Assembly: GCA_039908105.1 (NCBI GenBank)
Contig: JAMOBI010000034.1
Span: 1-43,417 of the forward strand
Direction of reading: 5' to 3'
From: Magnetaquiglobus sp039908105
Lineage (GTDB): Bacteria; Pseudomonadota; Magnetococcia; Magnetococcales; Magnetaquicoccaceae
DNA length: 43,417 nucleotides
Under the pieces are notes generated by a model. It had not been told where the DNA came from. It worked only from the letters and a program-made list of their open reading frames with translations, and did not search any database. Below are positions 35,509-43,417 of this stretch, one piece after another (the stretch's first letter is position 1; each line of letters opens with the position of its first letter). A program made the translations under genes and the position numbers.

Positions 35509-35679
35509 ATGGCCATCTTCAATCTGCTCGTCGTCGGATTTGTTGTCTGGGTTTTTGCCAAGGCCATCGGGGCTGGCATGCGTCGTGACAACACGGACCA
35601 CTATTTCCAGACCGTCAAGATCAAAACCGGCAAGAAATTCCACAACTTTTTTGGGGTTCCGAACGCCAATTTCAAGTGA
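35509..35679 (+). CDS. Small membrane protein (56 aa)
   Basis: The frame from 35509 to a TGA at 35679 encodes MAIFNLLVVGFVVWVFAKAI then a basic region ending HNFFGVPNANFK. One helix at residues 4-22 spans the membrane, followed by about 33 mostly polar residues with several Lys and Arg. GGAG lies about 12 nt upstream. It ends 21 nt before the M24 peptidase start on the same strand. No family is recognised. The codon pattern and spacing support a real gene. Confidence 0.6.
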   Translation: MAIFNLLVVGFVVWVFAKAIGAGMRRDNTDHYFQTVKIKTGKKFHNFFGVPNANFK

Positions 35680-35700
35680 TTGGCACCCCTTGCGCACGCC

Positions 35701-36834
35701 ATGAATTCAGCCCGCCTGATCTACGCCGACAGCGAATCGTCGGCGGATCTCTATTACGCAACCCGCTTTTTTGCACCGGATCCTTTCTTGTATCTGCGTG
35801 ATCCCTCGGGGCGGGACCACATCGTGGTCTCTGCGCTTGAGGTGGATCGTGCCCGCCGCACGGCGCGGGTCGATCAGGTGCATGAGTGGAACCGGATCAA
35901 ACAGCGCTGGCAGGAGAGCCATCCGGACGAGATCATCACGATCGAGGGGGCGACCATTTTTTTTCTCCAAGAAATGGGTTTGAATGCGCTTGTTACGCCG
36001 GCGGATTTTCCGTTGTTCATGGCCGATCGGCTGCGGGAGGCGGGTCTGTCCGTGACGCCGGAGGGCGATCTGTTCTGGCCGGAACGGGCCATCAAACAGG
36101 CCGAGGAGATCGCCTGCATCGAGGAGGCACTGGCCGTGACCGCATTGGGCATGCAGGCGGGGATCGAGATGATCCAGAACGCCACCGTTGGTGCCGGGGA
36201 CATCCTGTGGCATGGCGGTGCGCCGTTGACCAGCGAGCGGGTGCGTGGCGAGATCCATGCCCGTCTGGTGCGCGAGGGGGCCTCCCCGCGTCATACCATC
36301 GTGGCAGGCGGGTTGCAGGGGGCTGATCCGCACGAGGAGGGGCACGGTACGCTCTATGCCCACCAACCGATCATCCTTGACATCTTCCCACGCATGGAAA
36401 AAACCGGTTATTGGGGTGATATGACCCGCACGGTCTGCAAGGGGCGGGCGCCGGAGCGGCTGCGTGCGCTGTGGGACGCGGTCAAGGCGGCCCAGGAGTT
36501 GGCCTTTGAGAAAATCTCGGATCAGGTTTCGGGTCTGGCGGTGCATCAGGCGGTGATGGATTCGATGACCGGGGCGGGATTTGTCACCGGTACGGATGAG
36601 GCTGGGCGGCAGATCGGTTTCTTTCACGGCACAGGTCACGGACTGGGGTTGGAGATCCACGAATCGCCGCGCATCGGCGGCAAGGATCAGACGCTTTTGA
36701 GCGGTCATGTGGTCACCGTGGAGCCGGGCCTTTACTACCCGGATCTGGGTGGCGCGCGCCTGGAGGATGTGGTGGTGGTCGAGGAGGGGGGGTGTCGCAA
36801 TCTGACCCGCTTCCCCAAATTCCTTGAGGTTTGA
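35701..36834 (+). CDS. M24 family Xaa-Pro aminopeptidase
   Basis: The 377-residue metallopeptidase has a creatinase-like N-domain and a pita-bread catalytic domain. The metal ligands are visible in order: Asp in PIILDIFPR, Asp in GDMTRTV, His in HGTGHGLGLEIHE, Glu in VTVEPGLYY and Glu in ARLEDVVVV. It probably removes N-terminal residues before proline. The ATG at 35701 is preferred over a TTG at 35680 that abuts the upstream stop. bioH starts 1 nt after its stop codon, so it shares a transcript with the biotin genes, though no biotin role is evident. Confidence 0.9.
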   Translation: MNSARLIYADSESSADLYYATRFFAPDPFLYLRDPSGRDHIVVSALEVDRARRTARVDQVHEWNRIKQRWQESHPDEIITIEGATIFFLQEMGLNALVTPADFPLFMADRLREAGLSVTPEGDLFWPERAIKQAEEIACIEEALAVTALGMQAGIEMIQNATVGAGDILWHGGAPLTSERVRGEIHARLVREGASPRHTIVAGGLQGADPHEEGHGTLYAHQPIILDIFPRMEKTGYWGDMTRTVCKGRAPERLRALWDAVKAAQELAFEKISDQVSGLAVHQAVMDSMTGAGFVTGTDEAGRQIGFFHGTGHGLGLEIHESPRIGGKDQTLLSGHVVTVEPGLYYPDLGGARLEDVVVVEEGGCRNLTRFPKFLEV

Positions 36835-36835
36835 C

Positions 36836-37513
36836 TTGTCTCTTCCCCTCGTTCTGGTCCATGGCTGGGGGTTTGGTGCGGGAATGTGGCGTCCTCTGCG
36901 TCGCGGATTGACCACCCAAACGGTACAGGTCCTGGATCTGGGCTTTTACGGTCGCCCGCAGCTTGAATTCCCGCCGGACAGAAACTTCATCGCCATCGGC
37001 CACTCGTTGGGCTTTCTCTGGCTCACCCGACAACTGCAGACCCAACCCGATTTGTCATCGCGCTGTCTGGGGTTGATCGCCGTCAACGGCTTCTGCCGCT
37101 TTGCGCGTGCCGAGGATTTTCCTGCCGGCGTGCCGCGCCGCATCCTGGAGCGCATGTCCGTCCGCCTGCTGAGCGACCCAGAAGGGGTGTTGCACGATTT
37201 TTTGCGTCAGGGGGGGATTGAGCAGCCATTGGCACTGCCCTCTGGAGTCGATATCCCGGCGTTGCAACAGGGCCTTGTGTGGCTGACCGATTGGGACAGC
37301 CGGGCGCTGTTTGTCGATTGGCACAAGCCGCTTCAGGTGATCGCCAGTCTCGATGATCGCGTGGTCACCCCGGAGATGACCCGCAGCCAGTTCGACGCCA
37401 TGCCTGCCGACTGCCAATGCTGGCTGCCGGATGGCGGCCATCTGCTCCCCATGACCCGACCGGGGTTTCTCGCCAGTCAGATCCATGCCTTTGTGGACGT
37501 TTGCGTTGCATGA
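36836..37513 (+). CDS. bioH: BioH-like pimeloyl-ACP methyl ester esterase
   Basis: The 225-residue alpha/beta hydrolase has LVLVHGWGFGAGMWRPL (oxyanion hole), the nucleophile in GHSLGFLW, Asp in ASLDDRVVTPE and His in DGGHLLPM. The overlap with bioC identifies it as the esterase that frees pimeloyl-ACP. The start is taken as the TTG at 36836, which has GAGG 6 nt upstream; an earlier TTG at 36824 overlaps the peptidase. BioC follows with an ATGA overlap. Later biotin genes (bioF, A, D, B) are not in the window. Confidence 0.85.
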   Translation: MSLPLVLVHGWGFGAGMWRPLRRGLTTQTVQVLDLGFYGRPQLEFPPDRNFIAIGHSLGFLWLTRQLQTQPDLSSRCLGLIAVNGFCRFARAEDFPAGVPRRILERMSVRLLSDPEGVLHDFLRQGGIEQPLALPSGVDIPALQQGLVWLTDWDSRALFVDWHKPLQVIASLDDRVVTPEMTRSQFDAMPADCQCWLPDGGHLLPMTRPGFLASQIHAFVDVCVA

Positions 37514-38265
37514 GTACCGCCCGACGCATCGCCAGCACCTTTGGCGCAGCGGCTCCAGGCTATGAGGCGCATGCCGGGGCACAGGCCCATGCCGCGCGAC
37601 GACTCGGGGAACGGCTGACGTGTCTGCCGCTGCCCGAGGCGCCGAGAATTCTTGAACTCGGCTGCGGCACGGGCCTGTTGACCCGGCTGTTGTTGCAGCT
37701 CTATCCAGACGCCCGGATTCTGGCCACGGATCGCGCCATCGAGATGGTGCGCGCGGCGCGGGTCAATCTGGTTGCTTGCGATCGGGTCGATTTTGCGGTC
37801 ATGGATGGCGAACGGTTGGCCATGGGGGGTGGTTTCGATCTGATCACCGCCAATCTCGCCTGGCAGTGGTTCGAGGATCCGCTGGCAGCTTTCGCGCATT
37901 GCCAGAGCCTCTTGAACCCTGCCGGCTGGATCGGCATCACCACCCTGGGAGAAGAAAATTTCGCCGAGTGGCGGGGGTTGTGTGAGCAAAATGGTCTGCC
38001 GCACGGCCTGCGCGCCTATCCGACGCGGCGCGACTGGCAGGCGCGGCTGGCACCCACGGCGATGATCACCGAGGAGTCGTATCGCTGCACCTATCCATCG
38101 GCACTGGAGTTCTTGCGTGCGCTGCGTGCCATCGGTGCGCAGAGTCCTGCGCGCGGATACAGGCCGCAGTCCCCCGGACTCATGCGGCGGGTGCTGCGCG
38201 GGGGGGAGAAAGGGTTTGTATCCAGTTATCATCTCCTCTATATTGCAGATCAAAAGCCGTTCTGA
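37510..38265 (+). CDS. bioC: BioC, malonyl-ACP O-methyltransferase
   Basis: The 251-residue SAM-dependent methyltransferase has ILELGCGTGLLTRLLL (motif I), DFAVMDGERLAMGGGFDLIT, and ANLAWQWFEDP, the pattern common in BioC. It primes pimelate synthesis by methylating malonyl-ACP, and BioH later removes the methyl group. Its ATG overlaps the bioH stop (ATGA). The frame is open upstream to 37417, but only as an overlap of bioH. Confidence 0.88.
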   Translation: MSTARRIASTFGAAAPGYEAHAGAQAHAARRLGERLTCLPLPEAPRILELGCGTGLLTRLLLQLYPDARILATDRAIEMVRAARVNLVACDRVDFAVMDGERLAMGGGFDLITANLAWQWFEDPLAAFAHCQSLLNPAGWIGITTLGEENFAEWRGLCEQNGLPHGLRAYPTRRDWQARLAPTAMITEESYRCTYPSALEFLRALRAIGAQSPARGYRPQSPGLMRRVLRGGEKGFVSSYHLLYIADQKPF

Positions 38266-38295
38266 TCATGCCGGTATCGGGAGGAGGTGTTTCGC

Positions 38296-38574
38296 ATGCT
38301 CAACAGTTACGAGGCGTTATTGGATTGCGGTGAGATCCGTTGGTTGGATAGGCCTCCGACCTGCAAGTCGGCAAGAGTGATCGTTACCGTGTTGCCGGAA
38401 GTCGCCCCGGATGAGCTGCAAAAGCGTATGGGTCGTCAACCGCCGGCCATGCTCAAGGGTAGCATGCACATCGAAGGGGATCTGCTCGTTGCGTTGGCTT
38501 CTGAATCGGAGTGGGCGGCGCAGATGGAGCGAACCGCCCGCCAATTGTCAGGAGACCCAGAGGCATTTCGATGA
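38296..38574 (+). CDS. Antitoxin of a VapBC-type module
   Basis: The 92-residue protein starts MLNSYEALLDCGEIRWLDRP and is judged an antitoxin from size, order and a four-base overlap (ATGA) with the PIN-domain gene. GGAGGAGG lies 8-9 nt upstream. The DNA-binding fold is not obvious from the sequence. It is a distinct type from the RHH antitoxin at 32591. Confidence 0.65.
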   Translation: MLNSYEALLDCGEIRWLDRPPTCKSARVIVTVLPEVAPDELQKRMGRQPPAMLKGSMHIEGDLLVALASESEWAAQMERTARQLSGDPEAFR

Positions 38575-38978
38575 TCGATCCGGTATGGATGCTGCTGGAT
38601 ACGCATATCTGGATCTGGTGGCTCAATCAGGATGCACGCCTGCCGATATCCATCCGGAGGCGCATTGAACTGGGGAGCGAAAGTTTATGCATTTCCAGCG
38701 TTTCTGTTTATGAGACGTTGTTGTTGATCCGGCGTGGACGCCTGCGTATCGATATGCCAGAGGAGGAATGGCTGCGTCAGGCCACTGTGAATGCGGATAT
38801 CCGGGTGTTGTCTGTCAGTGCGGCGATTGCAGAGCGGGCGGCACTTTTGCCTTTGCTGCATGGTGATCCCCTCGACCGTCTCATTATTGCCACGGCCCTG
38901 CATCATCCAGCACTCTTGGTTAGCCTGGATGGTCAATTTCAGCACTATCCCATTCCTGATACTCTGAGGATTCATTAA
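38571..38978 (+). CDS. PIN-domain ribonuclease toxin (VapC-like)
   Basis: The 135-residue protein has the PIN acidic residues D10 (LLDTHIWIWW), E48 (SVYETLLLI), D99/D102 (HGDPLDRLIIATA) and D120 (SLDGQF). Such toxins cleave tRNA or other RNAs and are held inactive by the antitoxin encoded just upstream. All catalytic residues are present, so it may be active. It ends in a 4-nt convergent overlap with the SDR gene. Confidence 0.88.
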   Translation: MIDPVWMLLDTHIWIWWLNQDARLPISIRRRIELGSESLCISSVSVYETLLLIRRGRLRIDMPEEEWLRQATVNADIRVLSVSAAIAERAALLPLLHGDPLDRLIIATALHHPALLVSLDGQFQHYPIPDTLRIH

Positions 38979-39718
38979 CGATTTTGAAGCGTAACGGTTT
39001 CATTGCGCTCCTTGGCCGGCGTGAACATCCCCCCATGCGCTGCGCGGCAATCGGCGTTGGCCAGTTCGAGAAAAATAGCGGTGACGCTCTCCGGGGTGGG
39101 CAGGGTGGACGGATCCTCTCCGGGGAACACTTTGGTACGCAGCGCGGTGGCCATGGGACCGGGATCCACCGCATGCATGCGCACCGGACTGTTGGGGGTT
39201 TCGGCGCACCAGCAGCGGGTCATCTGCCAGAGCGCTGCCTTGGAGGCGGCATAGGAGCCGCGAAACGGGGTCGGTTCCATGGCCTCGCGGCAGATCACCT
39301 GGATCACCACGCCAGATGGGCTTTTCTTGAGCAGGGGGAGCATCTCGCGGGTCAGGAAAAAGGGGGCGGTGACATTCACGCGCATCACCGTCTCCCAATC
39401 CGCCGGGCAGTGCAACTCCATGGGGGTGCGCGGTCCGACCTGGGCTGCGGCGTTGATCAACACGTCCAGCCGACCGAACCGCTCGAAGAGCGCCTTGGTC
39501 ACCTCGGGGATGCGATGCAGTTCGCTCTCCAGATTCAACGGGACAATGCCGGCCTTGTATCCTGCGCTGCGGATCAGGTCATCGGTTTGTTTTAAAGGTT
39601 TGGTGCGGCTGCCCAACAAAAAAACCTCTGCCCCGGCGCGTGCGCAGGCGATCGAGACGGCCCGACCCAAACCGGAACCAGCCCCGGTAACCAGGATGAT
39701 GCGATTTTCCAGCGACAT
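38975..39718 (-). CDS. YciK-like short-chain dehydrogenase with Ser-to-Cys change
   Basis: The 247-residue Rossmann enzyme has IILVTGAGSGLGRAVSIACA at the start, NAAAQVGPRTPM and the catalytic YAASK (Y156, K160). The residue 13 before the Tyr, normally Ser, is Cys (C143 in VIQVICREAM). Sequence flow resembles E. coli YciK (DRIILVTGASDGIG, FPTEDP). The substrate is unknown. The start at 39718 has GGAG 6-7 nt upstream. Reduced or altered activity is possible. Confidence 0.85.
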   Translation of the reverse strand: MSLENRIILVTGAGSGLGRAVSIACARAGAEVFLLGSRTKPLKQTDDLIRSAGYKAGIVPLNLESELHRIPEVTKALFERFGRLDVLINAAAQVGPRTPMELHCPADWETVMRVNVTAPFFLTREMLPLLKKSPSGVVIQVICREAMEPTPFRGSYAASKAALWQMTRCWCAETPNSPVRMHAVDPGPMATALRTKVFPGEDPSTLPTPESVTAIFLELANADCRAAHGGMFTPAKERNETVTLQNR

Positions 39719-39771
39719 GAGGGCTCCTTTGCAAACCGATGCAGTGTGACGGACTTCTATAAAAAAGACCA

Positions 39772-40716
39772 ATGTACCACGAAATCGTCACAAATCAGCC
39801 GGTGATTTTTCTCATGGGGCCGACCGCTTCGGGAAAAAGTCGTCTGGCCCTGGAGTTGGCCGAGCGTATCCCGTGCGAACTGGTCAACGCCGATTCGGTG
39901 CAGATCTATCGCGGCATGGAGATCGGCTCGGCCAAACCAACGCACGAGGAGCGGTGTCGGGTGGCGCATCACCTGCTGGATGTGACCGATCCGGATGCCC
40001 CGTGGTCAGCGGATCGTTATCGGGAGGCGGCCTGGGGACTCATCCCGACATTGCATGCACGCGGGGTGATTCCGCTGTTCGTTGGTGGCAGTGGGCTGTA
40101 TCTGCGCGCTGTGGAGCAGGGGTTGGCGCTGACGCCGCCGATTGCCGAGGCGATTGTGGAGCAGATCCGTGCCGAGGCGGTCCATTCCGGCTGGCCGGCG
40201 CTGCACCGGGCGCTCAATGAAGTGGATCCGGAGTCGGCCCGGCGGATCACCGTGAACGACGCACAGCGGATCTTGCGGGCCTTGTCGGTCTGGCGGGCCA
40301 CCGGCAGGCCATTGAGTTTGTGGCAGCGTCAACAGCCACCCCCTCCGCTGTGGCGGATTCTCAAACTTGCACTTCTGCCGCCTCGCAGTCTGCTCTATCC
40401 GCGCATCGAGGCCCGTTTTGATCAGATGCTTGCAAACGGTTTGCTGGAGGAGGCGCGCGGGATGCTGGCCTGCGGTTATGATCGAGGGTTGCCGGCCATG
40501 AAGGCGGTGGGTTACCGGCAGTTGTTCGAGTATCTGGAGGGACGGATGTCGCTTGCCGAGGCGATCGAGTGGGCCAAGCGGGAGAGTCGTCGGTATGCCA
40601 AGAGACAGGAGACCTGGTTGAAAAGGGAGGTCGGTTTGACGGTGTTGGCGTCCGGGTCCGTGGTCGAGGAGGCGTTGGCGTGCGTCGAGCGGTTTGTCGT
40701 CGCAGGCGGGGGCTGA
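39772..40716 (+). CDS. miaA: MiaA, tRNA dimethylallyltransferase
   Basis: The 314-residue enzyme adds the isopentenyl group to A37 of tRNAs reading UNN codons. Motifs are FLMGPTASGKSRLAL (P-loop), ELVNADSVQIYRGMEIGSAK and VGGSGLYLRA, with AMKAVGYRQLFEYLEG and RYAKRQETWLKR towards the C-terminus. No ribosome site is obvious before the ATG. hflX follows after 118 nt; hfq, which usually lies between the two, is absent here. Confidence 0.96.
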   Translation: MYHEIVTNQPVIFLMGPTASGKSRLALELAERIPCELVNADSVQIYRGMEIGSAKPTHEERCRVAHHLLDVTDPDAPWSADRYREAAWGLIPTLHARGVIPLFVGGSGLYLRAVEQGLALTPPIAEAIVEQIRAEAVHSGWPALHRALNEVDPESARRITVNDAQRILRALSVWRATGRPLSLWQRQQPPPPLWRILKLALLPPRSLLYPRIEARFDQMLANGLLEEARGMLACGYDRGLPAMKAVGYRQLFEYLEGRMSLAEAIEWAKRESRRYAKRQETWLKREVGLTVLASGSVVEEALACVERFVVAGGG

Positions 40717-40800
40717 ATCGTGGCCAATCCGGATGTATGCTGTTCCAGGGGTCCGGGAATCGTCACTTTCTGAACCTTTATATTCGCAAGGTCGCAGCAT

Positions 40801-40824
40801 TCAATAATAATTATTATAATAATG
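40801..40824 (+). promoter_or_regulatory. AT-rich patch with TATAAT upstream of hflX
   Basis: ATAATAATTATTATAATAAT is a near-palindrome in an otherwise GC-rich region. TATAAT at 40816-40821 could be a -10 element; no matching -35 is seen. A start of transcription about 7 nt later would leave a nearly leaderless hflX. Confidence 0.35.
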
Positions 40825-40834
40825 AGATCTCGAC

Positions 40835-42133
40835 GTGAGTCACGAAGCCAAAATCGATCGTTCCCCCAAACCGCTACGCGCCCTGCTGGTGCAGACCCTT
40901 GGCCAGGGCGAAACACGCGATCATGCGGAACGACTGGCCGATGAGATCGAACGGCTGGCGGTCAGCGCGGGCCTGAAACCGGTTGGCAGGCGCTATTTCC
41001 CCCTGTCCCGCCCCCACTCCGGCACCTATCTGGGGAAGGGGAATCTGGAGACCCTGGCCACCGAGGTGCTTGAACACGAGGCCGAACTGGTGGTCTTCAA
41101 TCATGCGCTGACCCCGGTGCAGCAGCGCAATCTGGAAAAGGCTCTGGCGGCCAAGGTGTCGGATCGCACTGGGATCATTCTGGAGATTTTCTCCGCACGC
41201 GCCCAGACCCGTGAGGGTCGCTTGCAGGTGGAGCTGGCAGCGCTTTTGTATCAGCAGTCGCGGCTGGTGCGTTCGTGGACCCACCTGGAGCGGCAGAAAG
41301 GGGGGGTGGGACTGCGCGGTGGACCGGGTGAGACGCAGATCGAGGTGGATCGTCGTTTGATTCGCGAGCGGATCCGCCAACTGGAAAAGAGGCTCGAAAC
41401 CGTGCAGCGCACCCGCGCCTTGCAGCGTCGTGCGCGCCAGGAGGTGCCTTTTTTCAGTGCTGCGCTGGTGGGGTATACCAATGCCGGCAAGTCAACGCTG
41501 TTCAATCGCTTAACCGGAGCCGAGGTGCTGGTCGAGGATCAGCTGTTTGCCACCCTCGACCCCACGGTACGCCGGATCCGGCTGCCCAACGGCGAGAAGA
41601 TCATCCTGAGCGATACGGTGGGGTTCATCCGGGATTTGCCCCATCAGTTGGTGGCCGCGTTTCGCGCCACGTTGGAGGAGACCTTGGAGGCTGATCTGCT
41701 GGTGCATGTGGTGGACTTGTCGGATCCGGAGTGGGAGGCGCAGCAGGAGGCGGTGGAGGAGACGCTGCAAGAACTCCAGGTGGGCGACAAGCCGCTATTG
41801 ACCCTCTACAACAAGGCCGACCGGCTGGATGCGGATGCGGGATTGATCGAGCGGATGAACGCACGGGTCGATTCACTGGTGATTTCGGCGGTGTCGGGTC
41901 TGGGACTGGAGCGGCTGCTGGCAACCTTTGGCGAGGCGTCGCGCAAGAACAGCCGGTTGGTACACTTGAGCCTGCCGGTCTCGGATGGTGCCCTGCTCGC
42001 CCGGCTCTGTCGTGAGGGGCAGGTGATCGAACGCCAGGATACCGATGAGGCCATCCGGTTGACCCTCGCCCTCTCCCCGATTGCTCGCGGGAGGTTGGAG
42101 GGGTGTATTCGAGAGTATGAGTGCAAGCGCTGA
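40835..42133 (+). CDS. hflX: HflX GTPase, ribosome rescue
   Basis: The 432-residue GTPase splits stalled 70S ribosomes. The N-terminal HflX domain holds RPHSGTYLGKGNLETLA and the glycine-rich QKGGVGLRGGPGETQIEVD. The G domain has GYTNAGKSTLFN (G1), DTVGFIRDLP (G3) and YNKADRLD (G4). The start is a GTG at 40835 without a strong ribosome site. It ends 13 nt from the convergent glycosyltransferase gene. Confidence 0.95.
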   Translation: MSHEAKIDRSPKPLRALLVQTLGQGETRDHAERLADEIERLAVSAGLKPVGRRYFPLSRPHSGTYLGKGNLETLATEVLEHEAELVVFNHALTPVQQRNLEKALAAKVSDRTGIILEIFSARAQTREGRLQVELAALLYQQSRLVRSWTHLERQKGGVGLRGGPGETQIEVDRRLIRERIRQLEKRLETVQRTRALQRRARQEVPFFSAALVGYTNAGKSTLFNRLTGAEVLVEDQLFATLDPTVRRIRLPNGEKIILSDTVGFIRDLPHQLVAAFRATLEETLEADLLVHVVDLSDPEWEAQQEAVEETLQELQVGDKPLLTLYNKADRLDADAGLIERMNARVDSLVISAVSGLGLERLLATFGEASRKNSRLVHLSLPVSDGALLARLCREGQVIERQDTDEAIRLTLALSPIARGRLEGCIREYECKR

Positions 42134-42146
42134 ATCTTTAAGGTGA

Positions 42147-43283
42147 TCAACTCAAAGAACTTTCCAACAGAATCTTTGCCGCGACCTCGGCGCCATCCAC
42201 AGCCGGTACGGGTGGGGCCGGGCGTTGCAGCAGGGTGAAGAGCGGGGCTGTGAAGCGTCCGTTTTGGAAGGCATCCGTATCGATCTCGGCAATGCGGTTG
42301 TGGGACGCACACCAGGAGAGGATCGGCTCTTCGTCCGGAAAGGTGCCACGGCGCACGTAGAGGAACGGGATGCTGTGTGCAGCGGCCCCGATGGCCATGC
42401 CGTAACCCGGTTTGCTGACGATGGCATCGGCCGAGGCGATCAGATCGGCAAAGGGCCATTTCTTGAGTGAATTCACCGGGTGGAGATGGCAGGCGTGATC
42501 GCTGTGTTCGAATGGGCGATCGATCAACCAGTGAAAGTCGCGTTGTGCTTTCAAGACAGCAACCGGCAATTGGTTTCCCTGGATACCGCCCAGGGTGATG
42601 AGTACCAGCGGTCGGGTGTCTTGCCGGTCTATTTGCAGCATCCAGCGCAGCTCGGCGCGACGATTGATTCCTGATGTGGTGATGGGCGGGATGTCGATGG
42701 CTTCAGCAAACGGGTGTTCCGGCAGGGCGGGCGTGGCGCGCAGCGCCAGGGTGGCGCGTCGATAGGCCTGGCGCATGGTGTGGATCCAACCGGCGATTTC
42801 CGCATCGCCTGGCGGGAAGTAGGCTGCCACCACCTGGTCCCAGGTGAGCGAGGTGACGGCCACGGTGGGAATGCCGAGTTGTGCTGCGGCTTCGATCGGC
42901 AGGTAGGGGATGTTGCCGAGGATCAGGTCAGGTCGCCATTCGGCCATGCGTCGGGCCTCTTCGGCGATTCGGGCTGGCCAGTCGCGATGCAGGGTGTTCA
43001 GCGCCGCCCGGGTGGCCGGCAGATCGGCGTTCATGGGATCCAGCTGGACAAGTGCCACATCGCGGTTGATCGGATCATGGCTGAACGGGTGGTGCAGGGT
43101 ACGCTCGATCAATTGGGACGGCAGATTGCCGGTGATGTGAATGGCGCACTCGGGCAGAAGGCCCACGATCTGGTTTAGGATCGGTGCCAGCTGTCCCCAG
43201 TGGCCGAAACCGTGACCGGATACGGCGCACCAGAGGCGCGGGGCTTTGGGGGTGGGTGCGGAGCGGAGTGCGGTGGGGTCCAT
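42147..43283 (-). CDS. MurG/GT28-like glycosyltransferase
   Basis: The 378-residue protein has an N-terminal CAVSGHGFGHWGQLAPILNQ, the His-rich Gly loop of GT-B enzymes that act on cell-surface or lipid acceptors. LVLITLGGIQGNQLPVAVL follows in the second Rossmann lobe, and then DAIVSKPGYGMAIGAAAHSI, the usual nucleotide-sugar binding region. The acceptor is unknown. The start is the ATG at 43283, 18 nt from an E repeat. Confidence 0.75.
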   Translation of the reverse strand: MDPTALRSAPTPKAPRLWCAVSGHGFGHWGQLAPILNQIVGLLPECAIHITGNLPSQLIERTLHHPFSHDPINRDVALVQLDPMNADLPATRAALNTLHRDWPARIAEEARRMAEWRPDLILGNIPYLPIEAAAQLGIPTVAVTSLTWDQVVAAYFPPGDAEIAGWIHTMRQAYRRATLALRATPALPEHPFAEAIDIPPITTSGINRRAELRWMLQIDRQDTRPLVLITLGGIQGNQLPVAVLKAQRDFHWLIDRPFEHSDHACHLHPVNSLKKWPFADLIASADAIVSKPGYGMAIGAAAHSIPFLYVRRGTFPDEEPILSWCASHNRIAEIDTDAFQNGRFTAPLFTLLQRPAPPVPAVDGAEVAAKILLESSLS

Positions 43284-43301
43284 GGATTTTGTAGCGTGTT
43301 A

Positions 43302-43417
43302 TTAAACCGCACCTGCTTTGGGATGCGTAGTTTTTTGCAAGGCTGCGTGCAAGATGTGAGCGTCGTTTCCAAAAAGCGGAAACGACGCTCACGAAGGCCG
43401 CGCGCGGCGCATTTTTC
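43302..43417 (+). repeat. E repeat cut by the window edge
   Basis: It starts TTAAACCGCACC and GCTTTGGGATGCGTAG. The first hairpin is GTGAGCGTCGTTTCC (43356-43370) with GGAAACGACGCTCAC (43378-43392) over loop AAAAAGC, a perfect 15-bp stem. The sequence continues into the GC block and the first bases of the second hairpin, where the window ends. It is directly upstream of the glycosyltransferase gene. Confidence 0.85.

Overview
The window is a GC-rich chromosomal segment of a flagellated Gram-negative bacterium. Lipid A/Kdo genes (lpxK, waaA), a TorF-type porin and flagellar export genes (fliR, fliQ, flhB, plus a FliX-like protein) point to a diderm proteobacterium. The FliX-like protein and the lepA-lepB-DUF4845-rnc-era-recO order suggest an early-branching alphaproteobacterial relative such as Magnetococcia. 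That placement is inference; no rRNA or tRNA gene was seen.

Layout. 1-3738: a transposase remnant, then larC, fliR, fliQ and an AI-2E-type permease on the minus strand. 3809-7887: a Lys/Ala-rich secreted protein, then lpxK and waaA. 8162-10763: a GspE/PilB-type ATPase and a FliX-like protein. 10857-17608: lepA, lepB, DUF4845, rnc, era, recO and a Trm112-like protein, all on the plus strand. 18131-22902: an ODP-GAF-GGDEF sensor, tsaC, purE and purD. 23089-25547: an accessory-looking pair, a membrane protein resembling pentameric ligand-gated ion channels and a GHKL ATPase with a DUF4325-like end. 25602-30309: a small zinc-ribbon protein, alaS, recX and flhB. 30593-35246: porin, larE, a lone RHH antitoxin, groES and groEL. 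35509-38978: a small membrane protein, an M24 peptidase, bioH, bioC and a VapBC-type module. 38975-43283: an SDR, miaA, hflX and a glycosyltransferase.

The most striking feature is not a gene. At least ten intergenic gaps are filled by copies of one mosaic repeat (called E here). Its ends are imperfect inverted repeats reading TTAAACCGCACC...GGTGCGGTTTAA. Inside is a 15-bp hairpin with a 7-nt loop, a second 11-bp hairpin with a 7-nt loop, and a CTGGGAGA/TCTCCCAG hairpin followed by a T-run. The first stem exists in at least three sequence versions that all keep pairing, which suggests the fold is maintained. The copies sit against gene ends and supply stop codons, and in one case the last codons of a protein. 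One copy lies inside a 342-bp cassette bounded by the same terminal sequence that follows the transposase remnant at the window's left edge, so it looks like a non-autonomous mobile element. A second repeat family (B) has three copies.

Functional links: LarC and LarE belong to nickel-pincer cofactor synthesis but are 30 kb apart. BioH/BioC start pimelate synthesis. PurE/PurD act in purine synthesis. The ODP-GGDEF protein probably ties oxygen or iron state to c-di-GMP, which would suit a motile microaerophile.
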